The notes under the pieces were generated by a model. It made no database searches. It saw only the letters and a program-made list of their open reading frames with translations, and was not told where the DNA came from. The position numbers and the translations under genes are program-made. Positions 46,640 through 58,512 of a stretch of DNA of 64,000 bases are shown here, piece by piece. The DNA comes from Selaginella moellendorffii. Its lineage: Eukaryota; Streptophyta; Lycopodiopsida; Selaginellales; Selaginellaceae. The stretch covers positions 5,800,304 to 5,864,303 of the forward strand of contig NW_003314262.1 of the NCBI RefSeq assembly GCF_000143415.4. The letters are read 5' to 3'. The number at the start of each line of letters is the position of its first letter. The first letter of the stretch is position 1.

Positions 46640-47814
46640 GGACAAAAATGTTAGAACACCACTCAATTGAGGAAGAAGTATTTAACAGTAGTTGTAAAGG
46701 CACTAGCAAGAGCTCTAACTTCCATTCAACGAGTTAAGTAGTCAGAAGCAATAATGACATACTCATTACTAGCAGTTGATTGTGGAAAAAAGTCTCATCA
46801 GATCAAATGCCACCAACTCAAACAAATAAGAAATTGCAATTGACTCCAACCTTTTTCCTATAGCACAAGAGGAAGTATTACAAGTTTGGCACCAAATGCA
46901 ATTATGCATATAACAAATAACATCACATTGCATTTCTGATTAATAGAAAGACTTGCGTAACTTCTTTGTTATATAACAATGTCCCATATAACCACCTAGA
47001 ACATGAGAATCATGGTAGGTGTGGAGGAAGCTTGGAATAAATATTGAAAGCACCACTAGTCGTAAATGATCATCATGATTTGTCCCCACAAATACAAAAA
47101 CCATCCCCAAGGCAATATTAAGAATGTAAATGCTGAAATAACAAGTCATCAGTGAGTGATGCAAGATTTTTAAACCTATCACAAAGCCTTCAAATCCACA
47201 GCTCAATCTTTTAAACTTTACGAACCTCATCAAGAGAGGATAAATCTTGCTTTGCACCTTGTGGACACTTAACATCAAGTATAATAACCACCAATGGTAC
47301 AAAATCCTCATTTAAAAAATCCACAGATGCTAGAATAATAGGCTCATTAGAAACATAAGAAGAGAGCGAAGAAGGAAGAGGAGCTCGAGAAAAGGTATTA
47401 GCATTAGGTATAAAACTCTTCAGCCGATGAACAACATCAAAATTGAAACTTCAAAACCCACTAAGCAATATGACTAACTAAGTTCTTCCACTTTAATAAT
47501 GAAGTAACTATAGCATGATCACCTTTGAGTAATATTTAAGAACTATGTAATTATGCGTGAAGTTTCTTGAAACCCCAAATTGTTACTAAACACTTATTCT
47601 CTATTGTGAAGTAGTTCACCTCCGCTAATTGTAAAGTACAATTGATATATACAATAGGATGATATTAACCAAGCACACTCAGGCTCTCTTGTATCAACAC
47701 ACCTCTAAAACTGATATCAGAAGCATTCACATACAAAATAAAAAGTCAAGTATAGTTAGGATATGCCAAAATTGAGTTGTCAATACCTCTTTGAGATCAA
47801 TAAACGCCTGCTCA
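46640..47814 (-). mobile_element. Ty3/gypsy pol remnant, left part
   Basis: The minus strand reads, in order from 47,805 downward, QAFIDLKEVLTTQFWHI, FILYVNASDISFRGVLIQES (RNase H; counterpart of FILYTDASD), LAEVNYFTIENKCLVTIWGF (RNase H end), and then in the integrase core STASNEYVIIASDYLTRWME (about 46,760). Many stops and shifts. No LTR was found in the window. The pol reading is cut at the CAG codon by the DNA transposon at 47,815 and resumes beyond 59,509. Confidence 0.8.
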
Positions 47815-47890
47815 GGGGATGGCCCAAAGTTGAGTTGAGCTCATGAGTTGAGCTCAATTCAACACAAGTCAACTCAAGTCAACATAGTCA
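47815..47890 (+). repeat. Left terminal inverted repeat
   Basis: Begins GGGGATGGCCC and contains two TTGAGCTCA-type units and CAAGTCAACTCAAGTCAACA. It pairs with 59,440-59,508 at moderate identity. Confidence 0.8.
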
Positions 47891-48170
47891 ATAAGAAATA
47901 TTACAAAGGAGATCTAAATTGAACAAATGAAGGTTCTAGCAAACTTTAAAATATTAAAATACGTAAATATCTAAGTTAAAAGTTTCTATAAGATTGAATT
48001 GTTTAAAAAAGACAAAGTTCATGAGAACCTATCTTTTATAAAACTATATTATTTTATTATAACAACTGTTACAGTTGTCATATTTGATTTGATTACTTAA
48101 TATTTTGAATACTTTTACAGTTGTAGATACTATTCTTTCATTCAAAAGATTTTTTAGGGTTCTTGAGAAG

Positions 48171-48419
48171 ATGGGAAGCAAGGAAAATACAAGATCTGTG
48201 AGTAAGAGTTGTAGTGCAAAGGAATGTGAGAATGTTAATTTTGTTTCACTACCACAATCTCCATATTACACTCCTGGTCCTTATTACCCACCTGGGAATG
48301 TAGAGATCACTATCACGATTGATAAAAATGCTCTTGTTACTTCTGAAACAACAGTCCAGAGCAAGAGAAATGAAGAAATGAACAGCACAGCGGAAAGCAC
48401 CAAGAAATCTACTCCATAA
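48171..48419 (+). CDS. Small ORF inside the transposon, 82 aa
   Basis: Starts MGSKENTRSVSKSCSAKECE, has a Tyr/Pro-rich centre (QSPYYTPGPYYPPGN) and a Ser/Thr/Lys-rich end. Codon use looks coding and it lies just inside the left end, in the same direction as the next ORF. No family recognised; could be a 5' exon of it. Confidence 0.35.
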   Translation: MGSKENTRSVSKSCSAKECENVNFVSLPQSPYYTPGPYYPPGNVEITITIDKNALVTSETTVQSKRNEEMNSTAESTKKSTP

Positions 48420-48896
48420 AACTTTCCATGACATTTGTAATTTACATATTAATTCATATTAAAAACTCTATTGCTTGCTTATATCGCAATCCTCTCATAT
48501 GATAAGACCAAGGTATATTTTGCAGTGAATCCTCATTAAAAGTTTTTAGGAATTGTTTGTAAATAATGATAAAAGAAATCAAAATCTTTCGAAAGACTCA
48601 AAAGTAATATCACATCAAAGAATCCACTTTATCTACATTTCCAAGACTAAAAGGCAATCTCATATGAGAAAATGGTAGCGTGCCAACGTGCTCTACCATT
48701 ATAATGTGTTCTATATTTCCTTGCAATTTATTTCCCTAGACATTTGGCATGTGTAGAAAAGAATATATGTGTAGCAAAGTAGGATTCATCATAATGATAA
48801 AGCATGTGTATACACGATAATCTAAAATTCTAGAAGCTCTTATGTTTACAAAAAAGTTATGATTATAAAGCCCCATTTCCAAGACTGACATTTAAA

Positions 48897-49034
48897 GAAT
48901 CTGAGTATTGTCAGTGTCATAATAAATAAACCTCATTCCCAAGAATCTGAGTATTGTCAATGTCATAATAAATAAACCTCATTCCCAAGAATCTAAATAT
49001 TGTCAGTGTCATAATAAATATACCTCATTCCCAA
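48897..49034 (+). repeat. 46-bp tandem repeat, three units
   Basis: Three head-to-tail units starting GAATCTGAGTATTGTCAGTG (48,897, 48,943 and 48,989) with a few changes. They end about 90 bp before the Cys/His ORF, so could be its promoter or transposase-binding sites. Confidence 0.85.
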
Positions 49035-49124
49035 GACTAAAACTTAGTATATAAACTATCTAGAAAAGTTATAGTCATTGTAGGCTTTTTGTTCTCCTTG
49101 AGCTCCTTAGAAGTTTATATTGAA

Positions 49125-49670
49125 ATGGCTCAAAGGAGACCCATTGCTAATCGTACTTGGCCCCTCAGCATTTCACATCAATCTCCACCTCCATCCCCAA
49201 GTTCTACCAACATTCCACCTTCACCTCCACATAACAATCCTTTTTCTGCTAAGGGCTCTAGTGAAGCTGAATTAGAGCTCCCTATATGTGAAATTCCTTA
49301 TCTTGCTACTAGAGAGGGATTGCCTCCAACGCTTCAAGAGCAATGCCACATGTTTTTGCAAGATCTTGCTCCTGACATGGCAAGATTACTTGAAAGCACA
49401 GAACGCTATTACATTCGATGTCTAATATGCTACTTTTTCTTGGACAAGACAAATGGCTCTATGGGTTTACAAACTTTTCTTGAGCACTGTAAGAATTGCC
49501 CAACGGCAGGTCTGGAAAATGTGCACGTGTGGATGTACAATAGATTCAAAAATGAGTTACAGACACATACCCACTATCTCTTCATGGTGAGGAACAACAT
49601 CCCCTTGGGAAACATTGCATTGGCTAGTGCAAAATATGGGGTTTTTAGGCCACCCTATAGTGGAATGTAA
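49125..49670 (+). CDS. Cys/His small protein in transposon (left), 181 aa
   Basis: Starts MAQRRPIANRTWPLSISHQS, with a Pro/Ser-rich first 45 residues, an acidic helix region (LQEQCHMFLQDLAPDMARLL) and a possible zinc site CLICYFFLDKTNG..FLEHCKNC. It aligns by pattern with the protein at 58,965-58,513 (CPICFLAYGG..ALATHCNITH), including the following KNELQTHTHY / KTEMETHEYY stretch. Upstream in-frame codons allow a start 12 codons earlier, but this ATG has a good context. The frame is intact although the big genes of the element are broken. Possibly an accessory transposition protein; unknown family. Confidence 0.6.
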   Translation: MAQRRPIANRTWPLSISHQSPPPSPSSTNIPPSPPHNNPFSAKGSSEAELELPICEIPYLATREGLPPTLQEQCHMFLQDLAPDMARLLESTERYYIRCLICYFFLDKTNGSMGLQTFLEHCKNCPTAGLENVHVWMYNRFKNELQTHTHYLFMVRNNIPLGNIALASAKYGVFRPPYSGM

Positions 49671-49979
49671 GATCTAGAATTACTTTACTATACTATAGTA
49701 TTGTCACTATTAAAAGAAAAAATATAATAAAATGATATTAGTTGTAGGTAACATACCTTGTTCTAGAAGGTGCTATCATATCACATACAATTGTTTACAA
49801 AATGTTGAAGGAGGAGATGGCAGCACACAAGCGCTACAAAGTGATGGTGACAAGTGAGAATGATAATCTATAATTATGGTATCTGACACTGACACTGACA
49901 TCTGACAATTTTATTGACATCTGACACTTTCACTGACATCTAACACATAACAAGCTTTCCATTTTATTTAAGGATGCAA

Positions 49980-52900
49980 TTAACTTTCTTCTGCCTCATC
50001 ATCAACATAATGATTTCTTTTATACTTCCTCCTATATTGGTATTGTGGGGAAGATTCACCTTGCATATGTTGTTGATTCATAGCTTCTGCATAGTCAGGG
50101 AGACTTCCAAAGCCTCCAATTCTAGAAACTCCAGATGACTGTGATCTATAAAATAGAATGAAATATATATTGAAATTTTAATAAACATAATTTACCTCCT
50201 TGAGGTTGAAGGCAACTCACGAAATCCTCTGAGCCGGCGTTTGAAGAAATGATGTTCTTCAATAGCAAACACCGACCTACCAGAGTCACGTGCTGCCTCC
50301 ACCATAGAACCGCTACCTGCTGTGCAATCAATCACAACACCATCTGGTGGGCAATAGAGCTCAAGCAAGACTTGCATTGCCGATGGAGTTCGGAATCGGT
50401 ACCCTGGAAACGTGTTGCGGATCTGCTCATCCACAAGGTTGGGTATGATGTTAGTGGAACTGTCATACCCAGGCAAAACACGTGCTGCACGTTTGCTATC
50501 ACGAAACCCATCATGTGTGTTTCTGCAGAAGGCATGATAGGTCCACATCATAACCTGGAAAATAAAAATGTTTAAAAATTAGATAAAAATATAAAATACA
50601 TACTCACCTTTTCAGGCTTCCCTTGGACACCCCTCATATCAACGCCAATAGGATCCATGATGCACTTGGAAGAGAATGATTTGAAATGAACTTCTGCCGC
50701 ACATGTCATAAGCTCATACATCCAGTTGGGGTCGTTCGGTAGGATGAAGACGATATGGTCAGCTTCGAGCATAAGTGCTTCGGACAATAGGAATGCATCG
50801 CGCAAGTGGTCAGGTGTGAGAAATTTTCAATCCTCAACTTTCCCATCGATATCTGAAAGACCATCTGGAAAGTCGAAGAGAATGAAGTCTGCAACTGGGA
50901 GCACGGGCCTTTGTATCTTTCGGCACCAACAGTTGAACTGGCGGCGTATATCCATGTTGATGTCGTCTTCCGTGAAAGATGTCAATAATCTACTGTAAGA
51001 GCCAATGAAGATACCCACAATGCCTCGTTGTGTTATTGGGGACACAGGATGGACCTATAAAAGAGCTAAGTGAATGAAAAAAGTAATAAATAGTATGATA
51101 CTGTCATATGGCGTGTTGTCGATGAGAGTTCCTCCAACTCCTCTTCACGAGCATCTCATCGAGCTGGAATGAAATTACTATCAACAGTCATTGCTGCAAA
51201 AAACATGTATTACCACCTTTAGTTTGTAAAATTCACTTTTGCTTACCTCGAGGTCGATGTGATATTCTGTGAACCACTTAATCATATTTATTTACTGGTA
51301 GAACCTGATCCGGATCTTGGTTGTTTGATGGTTGAATTGGAGCCTGTTCTTGACTGTCTGGTGGTGGAACATGAACTCGATCTGGAGCTTCCTCATCCTC
51401 GTCTCCATCGTCACTTGCATTGCCATCATTGCTAGCATTGATAATTTCCTTGCGATCTAGTGTAGAGGTCTCCTTCCCTAGGAGCTCCAACTCCCAAGGG
51501 CATTCTATCTTCCGTGCCTTCAGAACTCTCGCAAACATTGTTGGGTACATTCCTCCATCCCTTACACCCTTTGCAACAAGTCGAGTGCAAACTGGTGCCT
51601 CAAATGGCATGCCTCTATATCGAAGATACCTGTAAACAATATATATTAAAAAACAGTCTTAGAAATCATATTATACCTATAAGCTGCACATCGCATGAAA
51701 TAAGGTTGACTATGTTGGCAATCATAAGTTGTTGTGCTTATAGACTTCTCTGGCAGCCACCCCTCTTCGATCCCTTCCAATGACGTGTTGATGTAGGTGT
51801 CGAAAGACATGAATGTGCCATCTAGATCGTCACCAATGTGTGGTGCTAAGAACTTCTCACCTTCACTTATAGTTTGCGTGATGTAGACAACCCTTCTCAT
51901 CATGTTCTCAAATAGTTCTGGCAGTCCTTTCTCTCTGTTCATCAAGCAGACATTGAGGAACTCCAGAGTCTCTATCTATTGCTTATATGGAAGCTTCGAT
52001 TTTGCGATATTGTAAATCATGTCATCTAGAGTTTTGTTCACTACAAAAGTAACATATGCATAATTAAGAAAAATGAAGTGTGATAAAAAAACTTACATTC
52101 ATGAGAAGAAATTTCGGCTATAGTCTCTAGCCACTCCTTCGGCCTGCGATTGTCTGCAATGCATACTAGTTTCTTCAACTTTGAGGACTTTGCATGCTAA
52201 ATTTTGTGCTCAATTTGTACAAACTCAGCTGAGATCTTTTCCCGACTCTTCTCTGGATATACAAGTTCGTAAGCATCCTGCTTGACCTTCACCAAAGGCT
52301 AAAAACCAAAACAATTAAAAGAGGCTTTTATAAAATAAAAGGGAAAGACATACCTTACACCACATAGCAAGTATAAAACTGATTGGGTTGTTGAACCAAG
52401 TTGTACCGTCATTTCGAGTGCGTGAGTGCCAAACAAGTGTTGCGAGATCATCACCATAATGTTGGCGGATGTCATCCTCACTCAAGTCTGCCAAAAATTG
52501 AAGTTGCTCGATGTCATGGACAAGATTTTGTTTTTGAACAGCGAATTGCCCAAGCCTACATTTAAACAGAACAAAACAAGTTAAAGTGGAGTTAGAGGTA
52601 AAATTATAAAACTTACGCATTGATCTTTTGGCAGGCCAAGATAAGTTTGTTAACATCCAAAGGTCCCTTCGCGTAGACATGGCCGACATGAACGTTGATA
52701 TCGTAGACGGGATCATCGTGAAAATGATCGTCGATACACTTCATCCAAGCTCCATATCGGTGGTTACCGTTAATAATTTGGAACATTGTCCCCGCAAGCT
52801 GTCGAGTCTCAGGATGTCTGATAAGCATGTCGTCAAATTCTAGGGACTTCCTCCTCCAAATAGGATCCCAGCTATTCACAATCTCGGGTGTGACAGTAAT

Positions 52901-53604
52901 GATCTCTGTTGTTCCTGGCTTGCAAAAAGAGACTAGAAACATACCGATATTTGTTGCAAGGCCATTCTGTTTGAACAAACTGTATATATCCGGGTTGACA
53001 TACTTGGATGTTGTGCGGACAAGGTTCATTTGCTGCAAACGGCAAAGGGGGATTTCTCTGATCAAGTCACAAGGGCCTGGCCACTTGAGCGCCTCAAGTG
53101 TTTAGTGAACTGCTTTTCCCTTGTCCGCATAACAGTCTCTTGGAAGTGCTTGTCCACCACGTTGTCAGGAAGGTCTGCAACTCTTTCAGCTCCAGGCTGT
53201 TCCTCAGGTTCCCTATCGTGAACACCACTAGATTGCCCAACTTCAGGGATTTGCATTGGTGGTGGGGGCAGAGGCAATAGTGCCAGTGGTGGTGGCAATG
53301 CTGGTGGTGGTGGTGCCGGCGGGGGCAGAGGCAATAGTGGTAGTGGTGGTGGCAATGGTGGTGGTGGCGGTGGTGATGGAGGTGGTGGAGGTGGTGATGG
53401 AGGTGGTGGAGGTGGCGATGGCGGTGGTGGAGGTGGTGATGGTGGAGGTGATGGTGGTGGAGGTGGTGAATCTCTAACTAAATGTGTCTCTATTGTGCCA
53501 ATGGATATGTCAATTGTGATGTCGTTGTTAGTGCCAAATTGAACTTCTCGTGTCTTTTTGGCTCCAACAACCTTTTTATGTGTTACAATTTTCCTTTTAT
53601 GCAA
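49980..53604 (-). pseudogene. Transposon-borne ParB-like / beta-class DNA methyltransferase gene
   Basis: About eight or nine exons with short introns. From 53,604: a basic start (MHKRKIVTHKKVVGAKKTRE), a polyproline tract (53,470-53,260), then a ParB-like core (LIREIPLCRLQQMN; TMFQIINGNHRYGAWMKCID, about 52,770), a helical segment (LADLSEDDIRQHYGDDLATL), a long middle region, ADFILFDFPDGLSD (about 50,880; motif IV position), ADHIVFILPNDPNWMYEL, and VVIDCTAGSGSMVEAARDSG (about 50,310; motif I, AdoMet-binding). Motif IV before I is the beta order of N4-cytosine or N6-adenine methyltransferases. The final exon ends at TAA 49,982-49,980 in matching phase. Breaks: TAG at 52,199-52,197, TAG at 51,978-51,976, TGA at 50,829-50,827, and a frame change near 53,095. 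DFPD differs from the usual (D/N/S)PP(Y/F/W), so catalysis is uncertain even for an intact relative. Confidence 0.75.
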
Positions 53605-53944
53605 GAGAATAAAATTTGTTAGTCATACTATTTAAAGATTATGAGAAATTCAAACAGTCAAAGAGAAAAAAAAAATCAAGTGGGCATAGACTCCACCTCG
53701 GGCACTTTGGTTGCCCAGGGGGCCAAGATTATTTGAATAACCTCGGCCCCTCGACAAGCAAAACTGCCCGAGTTGGCCGGCCAGAGCTTGACCTCGGCCA
53801 GCAAAGAAGCAATCAAGAAAAAAAAAGGGAAGCAATGGAATGGAAGCAATAGACTCAAAAAATGGAAGTGGAAGCAATCAAATCGAAACTCACCCTTGGT
53901 GGCATCTTTCCTCCCTCGATTTCTTGATCGTGCAAGATTTTTTG

Positions 53945-54180
53945 TGTGCTCAATCTCTCCCGCTCGTGCACTCAATCTCTCCTGCTCGCGCGCTCAATCT
54001 CTCTGGCTTGCACACTCAAACTCTCCCACTCGTGCGCTCAATCTCTCCCGCTCGCACACTCAAACCCTCCCGCTCGCGCGCTCAATCTCTTGATCTCTTG
54101 CGCGCTCAATCGCTCGATCTCCTTCGCGCTCAATCCCTCGATCTCCTTCGCGCTCAATCTCTCGATCTCTCACGCGCTCC
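53945..54180 (+). repeat. Low-complexity CTC/GCGC tandem repeat
   Basis: Degenerate units of about 24 bp (CTCAATCTCTCCCGCTCGCG and relatives), about ten copies. They lie between the divergent methyltransferase and transposase genes. Two short CCCTAACCCTAA runs at 54,212-54,260 follow. May act as a shared promoter region. Confidence 0.75.
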
Positions 54181-54269
54181 ACTCACGATGCAAACAGTAA
54201 CCTAATCTTGGCGGCTACCCTAACCCTAATCCTGACGGCTGCCCTAACCCTAACCAATCTCTAATCCTG

Positions 54270-55076
54270 GCTGTTCATTCCGAATAACCTAAATCTCAAC
54301 CATCACAATATCTTTGATCTTATTTTATCTTATCATTATTATTATATGTAAATTATGCTTCTTTATTTTGTATATTTTAATGATGGTATAACTAGCACCT
54401 ATCAACATTTCTGTTATTAGAGATATGATATTATATTTTACAAATTATCTAGAAAGGATGCATTCTCATCAATATTTTGTACATATTTTGGAATCATTAC
54501 AAGAACTTCAAAGAGTATAAATAAGGCACGTTAAAATATGTTGTACTATATCCATCTATGAATGGATGAATCCTCATCCAGAAATTTATTTTGTGTTGTA
54601 TTAGATCCTAAACAATAGGCACGTGCTTTAAATGTCATTGAGTAGTGTTCACAATTATGGATAAAACTTGAGTTGTAGTACGATCAAATCTGTCATTGAA
54701 GAATAAGATATGACAAGATTTATTATCATCTACCACTTAAAATTTGACAACTTGACATATCACACGTGCTGATAGTTAGATTGGATCTCTTGGTTTGACA
54801 CGTTATAGCAGAATGTCATTACTGGTATCATTATTAACTATCAAACTTCACGTGCTGAAAATCTTTCCTTGGATCTATGTGTATACATGCATTAGACATC
54901 ATAATAGATGACAGTAATATTAATACTGTCACACTTACACATGTTAAATTTGCTATAGAATTTAAATTCATTTTGTATGTTATCTTCTTATTACTCTATT
55001 TAAATGTTAATTATGTTTCACTATAGATTTTTACAAGTAGCATAAAGAGAGAGAACTCCAAAACCTATTGAGAAGG
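54270..55076. other. AT-rich interior of transposon, no gene
   Basis: No frame of interest; the stretch upstream of the transposase start probably holds its promoter. Confidence 0.5.
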
Positions 55077-58000
55077 ATGGAAAGGTTTCTTCTTCATTTT
55101 CGAGATCACCCACCTCTTTCATTCTCTTAGAGTATTGTTTCTGAAAGTTTTTTATGTCGGCGTTTTGATCTTTGTCTTGGCTCTATTTCTTTAGAGGCTG
55201 TGATCCGCAATGACACTGGTATAGTTGCATACTCGGAGTTTCTTCTTTCTGGTGTGGGCGAGGGTGGACAACAATGGGATTTACAAAATTCCAAGTCGAA
55301 GGAGATTCGAGTGTTCGGATCTCCAGTCAAAATGCCAAAATGCACTCCAGCGAAAGTGAATGTGAAGTAAGAGTTAGTCGTTATCCTCTCGTCCTCTTCT
55401 AGTTCAAGTGGAGATGTCATGCTAGTGTCGGTGCCAAATTCACCAGCTCCAACTCTAACTCCAGCTTCAACTTCAGCAATATTCAAAGCCGTTAGCAATG
55501 CTTTCCAGTTTTCACGCCTCTCAATCGACGTGCACTTGTTTTTGTATAGGCTTATGAGTGAGCTTCCATCCTCCTACAACGGCAACATTTTTTTCGAGCT
55601 ACCACCTCTTGTCAGCAGCACAGGTTCCAAACGGAAGGGGATGGAAACCAAGCAGGATGTCCACAATTGGTGCAAGATCAAGACCACACACTTCCAACAT
55701 TTTGAAGGCACAGTGTCTATAGTTCATTATGGTGGGCATTTAGATTGTGTGGATGAAGCATGCAATGGAGACCGCACTAGAAACTCTATATTTTTCGAAG
55801 GGTCTGCAATCAATCCTCTAGCCTGTGACACCATTGCTGTTGGATTCAAATGTCGATTCTACAAAAATGCTCCTCTATGTTGTGCTATCTGCGAGGCCAA
55901 GATGTACTACTTTCTTCTACGGGATGGAGTGGCTGGAAGAGCTGCAGTGCATGTTGGCACACATATGCATCCAATGCAGGAAGGGATACAGAGGAGTTCT
56001 CCGTTTCAAAGATGCTGTACAGGAAGAGACCATGAGAAACTCATCTGCAACTCCGAAGCATGTTCAGAAGACCGTCCTCAAAGATTTTATCGCAAATACG
56101 TTACTCAATCCAGGTTGCCAAAAGACTCAACTAAAAAAGGCTAGCTTGCAGGACTTACTACGAGGAGTACAACCTGCTACTAGCCTAAGGAGGTACATCC
56201 GTTATTTTTCATACGTTATAATAATAATTTTTTCTTACATTATATTGTTTAGGATAAAATCTTGGATGTGTGAATCTCGAGAGGGGAAGTTGCAATCAAA
56301 AATTGACTCCATCCTTGAATTGAAACGGACCTGTCCATACGAGTTCATCCACAGAAGTTTGTTTCCAGACCAAGTTGTGAATGAGCAAGAGTGCCCCTTC
56401 GTCTTCAAAATGTCTACCATGGGCCCTGCCTCTGGCGTAGATCTTGTCTCCCGAATGACATGTTTGGGTCTAGTGACCTTGCAAATGCATGGGTACATTT
56501 TGACCATATGGAGCGTGTATCCGGTTGGACAACCATAGGAGCTCATGTGTATGATCCAAGGTAATTTTTATTCTCATTATATTGAAATTGTTATAATATT
56601 TATGTTTTCATAGGCTACGTTGTAACTTAACAATTGCGACAGCAGAGTTTAAAGTACAAGACCAGACAGCACAAGAAATATTTTGGAAGTCCCTCTTTGA
56701 TATTGTCCTAAAGCGGACTGGTAAGCTTGCAAACTTTCGTGGTTTCATGGCAGATGGGGCTGGTGCAAATTGGAATGGTATCCGAGCAGTTTTTGGGAAT
56801 AGTCAACCATTAGAAGGTCGTGAGAGGACTTGTGAGTTCCATTGGGCTCAAAGCCTAAACCAGCACTACCACCTTATCAAGCTAGAGTTTCAATCAATAT
56901 TTAAAGAGTTGTGCAAACAATGGCAGGTTGCACCTTCTGAAGAAAAGCATGAGGCAAAAGCAAACGAGATCCAAATGTGGTGGCATGAAGATGGCCATAC
57001 AGATGTAAGTTGCCTACCACAACTTGAGTCATGGTTAGGATGGTGGGAAGTTAGGATGTTCCAATGGGGACATCACTCTTTTCAAGTTGGTTTATATTTT
57101 TTCTTCTCCTTTTATTACCTTTTAATATTGCCTTTTCCATTAGGATCAACCACTTGAGGAACTCACATACACCCCAACTGTGAATCTCTCCGAAAGTAAG
57201 CATTGGACTTGGCGTTCCTCTGAGGCAGGGAAAGGGAAGATGAGTCTATACAAAGCCTGTCTATCAGATTTGATACGTGCTATAGAGCAATCTTCAAAAG
57301 CACTAGCATTCGAGGAAGGAAGATACATGGGAACAGGGCCTTCTGTTGAGATGTTACATGATAGGATGAAGAGAAAATTAACTCTACCCGCCCGAACAGT
57401 GGCAACTGCAGTTGAGGAAGTGGTCTGTGGCACATCTATGGAGTACACTCCCCGAGCTTCTATTGGTGATATGAAGACTGTCTGCTCAAAACATCGTTTT
57501 TCCTTTGCTGGGGAAGATGTTGGTACGGACCTTGGAGCAAAAAGCTCTCACAGGCCTGATGTCGAGTACCATTCTGCTCCAAGACACCACTCTTGGACCG
57601 AGCCACCTCAAGTGGCTGATGAAGAGAGTGCATCGCAACAGGTTGAAATTGCTTACCGTAGCGTGGAGCTGAAGCAATGGGCAATCCGACGTGTGCCAAC
57701 AAAATCGAATGTAAGGTGTGTGGGGATGCTTCCGAGGGGCAAGTGTTGGGCCTGGATTCGTGGTGAAAAATCTGCTTCTGTTCCAGCCCCATGTTTCTAT
57801 GGGGAATGAAAGCAAGTAGGATTTTCAAGATGGTGTTGGCTATATTGTTGCAACACCGACGCCAACCATACGAAGCAGCTTGAAGACACTATAGTGACTA
57901 AACCTAATGCAGTACCTAAAGAATGGCCGGTTGCTAATGGGGTCGTGCTCACCTCGGATGAGATTGAAAACCTTGAGAAATCTAGTTTTAATCTTGAGAG

Positions 58001-58421
58001 GAGAGTTGGAGACATGAGTGAGAGGAGCAGGACTATTCCTACAGAGATGCACAGGAGGCCAGCACGAAAAGGTAAAGCAGTTAAATTTATTGGTACCGTC
58101 TCCAAGCAGAAGCAAGGTAAAATAAACTTGGCTCAAACACTTGAGTGTGAGATTCTCTCCACGAAGTACATCACTGCGCTTGCAAAAGAGTACACAGTCA
58201 AAACAGAAGGTGGAGAGTACACAATTGCCATTCACGACTTTCCTTCTTGCACATGTCCAGACTTTACAAAGCGCGAGGAACATGGGAAGGCATATGCTCC
58301 TTGCAAGCATATGTACTACATCTTCATTAACATCTTGCACCAGGATCCTAAAGTGGATATTCATATACACCAAGCAAGCTTTACTATTGTTGAGTTGCAG
58401 AAAACTTTTGGAGCTAATTAG
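55077..58421 (+). pseudogene. Mutator-like transposase, decayed
   Basis: From ATG 55,077 one frame runs through ...SLEAVIRNDTGIVAYSEFLL..., with TAG at 55,128-55,130 and TAA at 55,368-55,370, to a zinc-finger region (FKCRFYKNAPLCCAICEAKM, then VHVGTHMHP; WRKY-GCM1/FLYWCH-like, about 55,840-55,975). A frame change near 55,985 leads to TPKHVQKTVLKDFIANTLLN; another near 56,445 leads to SDLANAWVHFDHMERVSGWT. The core continues with NFRGFMADGAGANWNGIRAV (second Asp) and RERTCEFHWAQSLNQH (the C..H motif of this superfamily). After an intron at about 57,085-57,144 comes the C-terminal part, ending with a SWIM finger: C-T-C-P-D-F-T-K...C-K-H-M (about 58,249-58,311). At least two stops and two shifts make it inactive. 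Confidence 0.82.
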
Positions 58422-58512
58422 ATTTCTCCAACACTATCGATGTTTATTCTCTATCAATAAAACTTATTATACTTTATATAATCAATACAAATGTGCTTTT
58501 TCATTTCACTTT

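Noticed and set aside
53256-53477. Valine/glycine-rich plus-strand frame
   Set aside because: Antisense of the polyproline tract of the methyltransferase gene.
53945-54180. CRISPR-like array
   Set aside because: Tandem low-complexity units without unique spacers, in a plant nuclear sequence.
54210-54262. CCCTAACCCTAA runs as interstitial telomere
   Set aside because: Only two short imperfect runs, and plant telomeres are CCCTAAA; more likely chance or promoter telo-box-like sequence.
55127-55498. 123-codon minus-strand frame
   Set aside because: It looked protein-like, but the plus strand continues the transposase frame from 55,077 in phase with 55,419, which explains it better.
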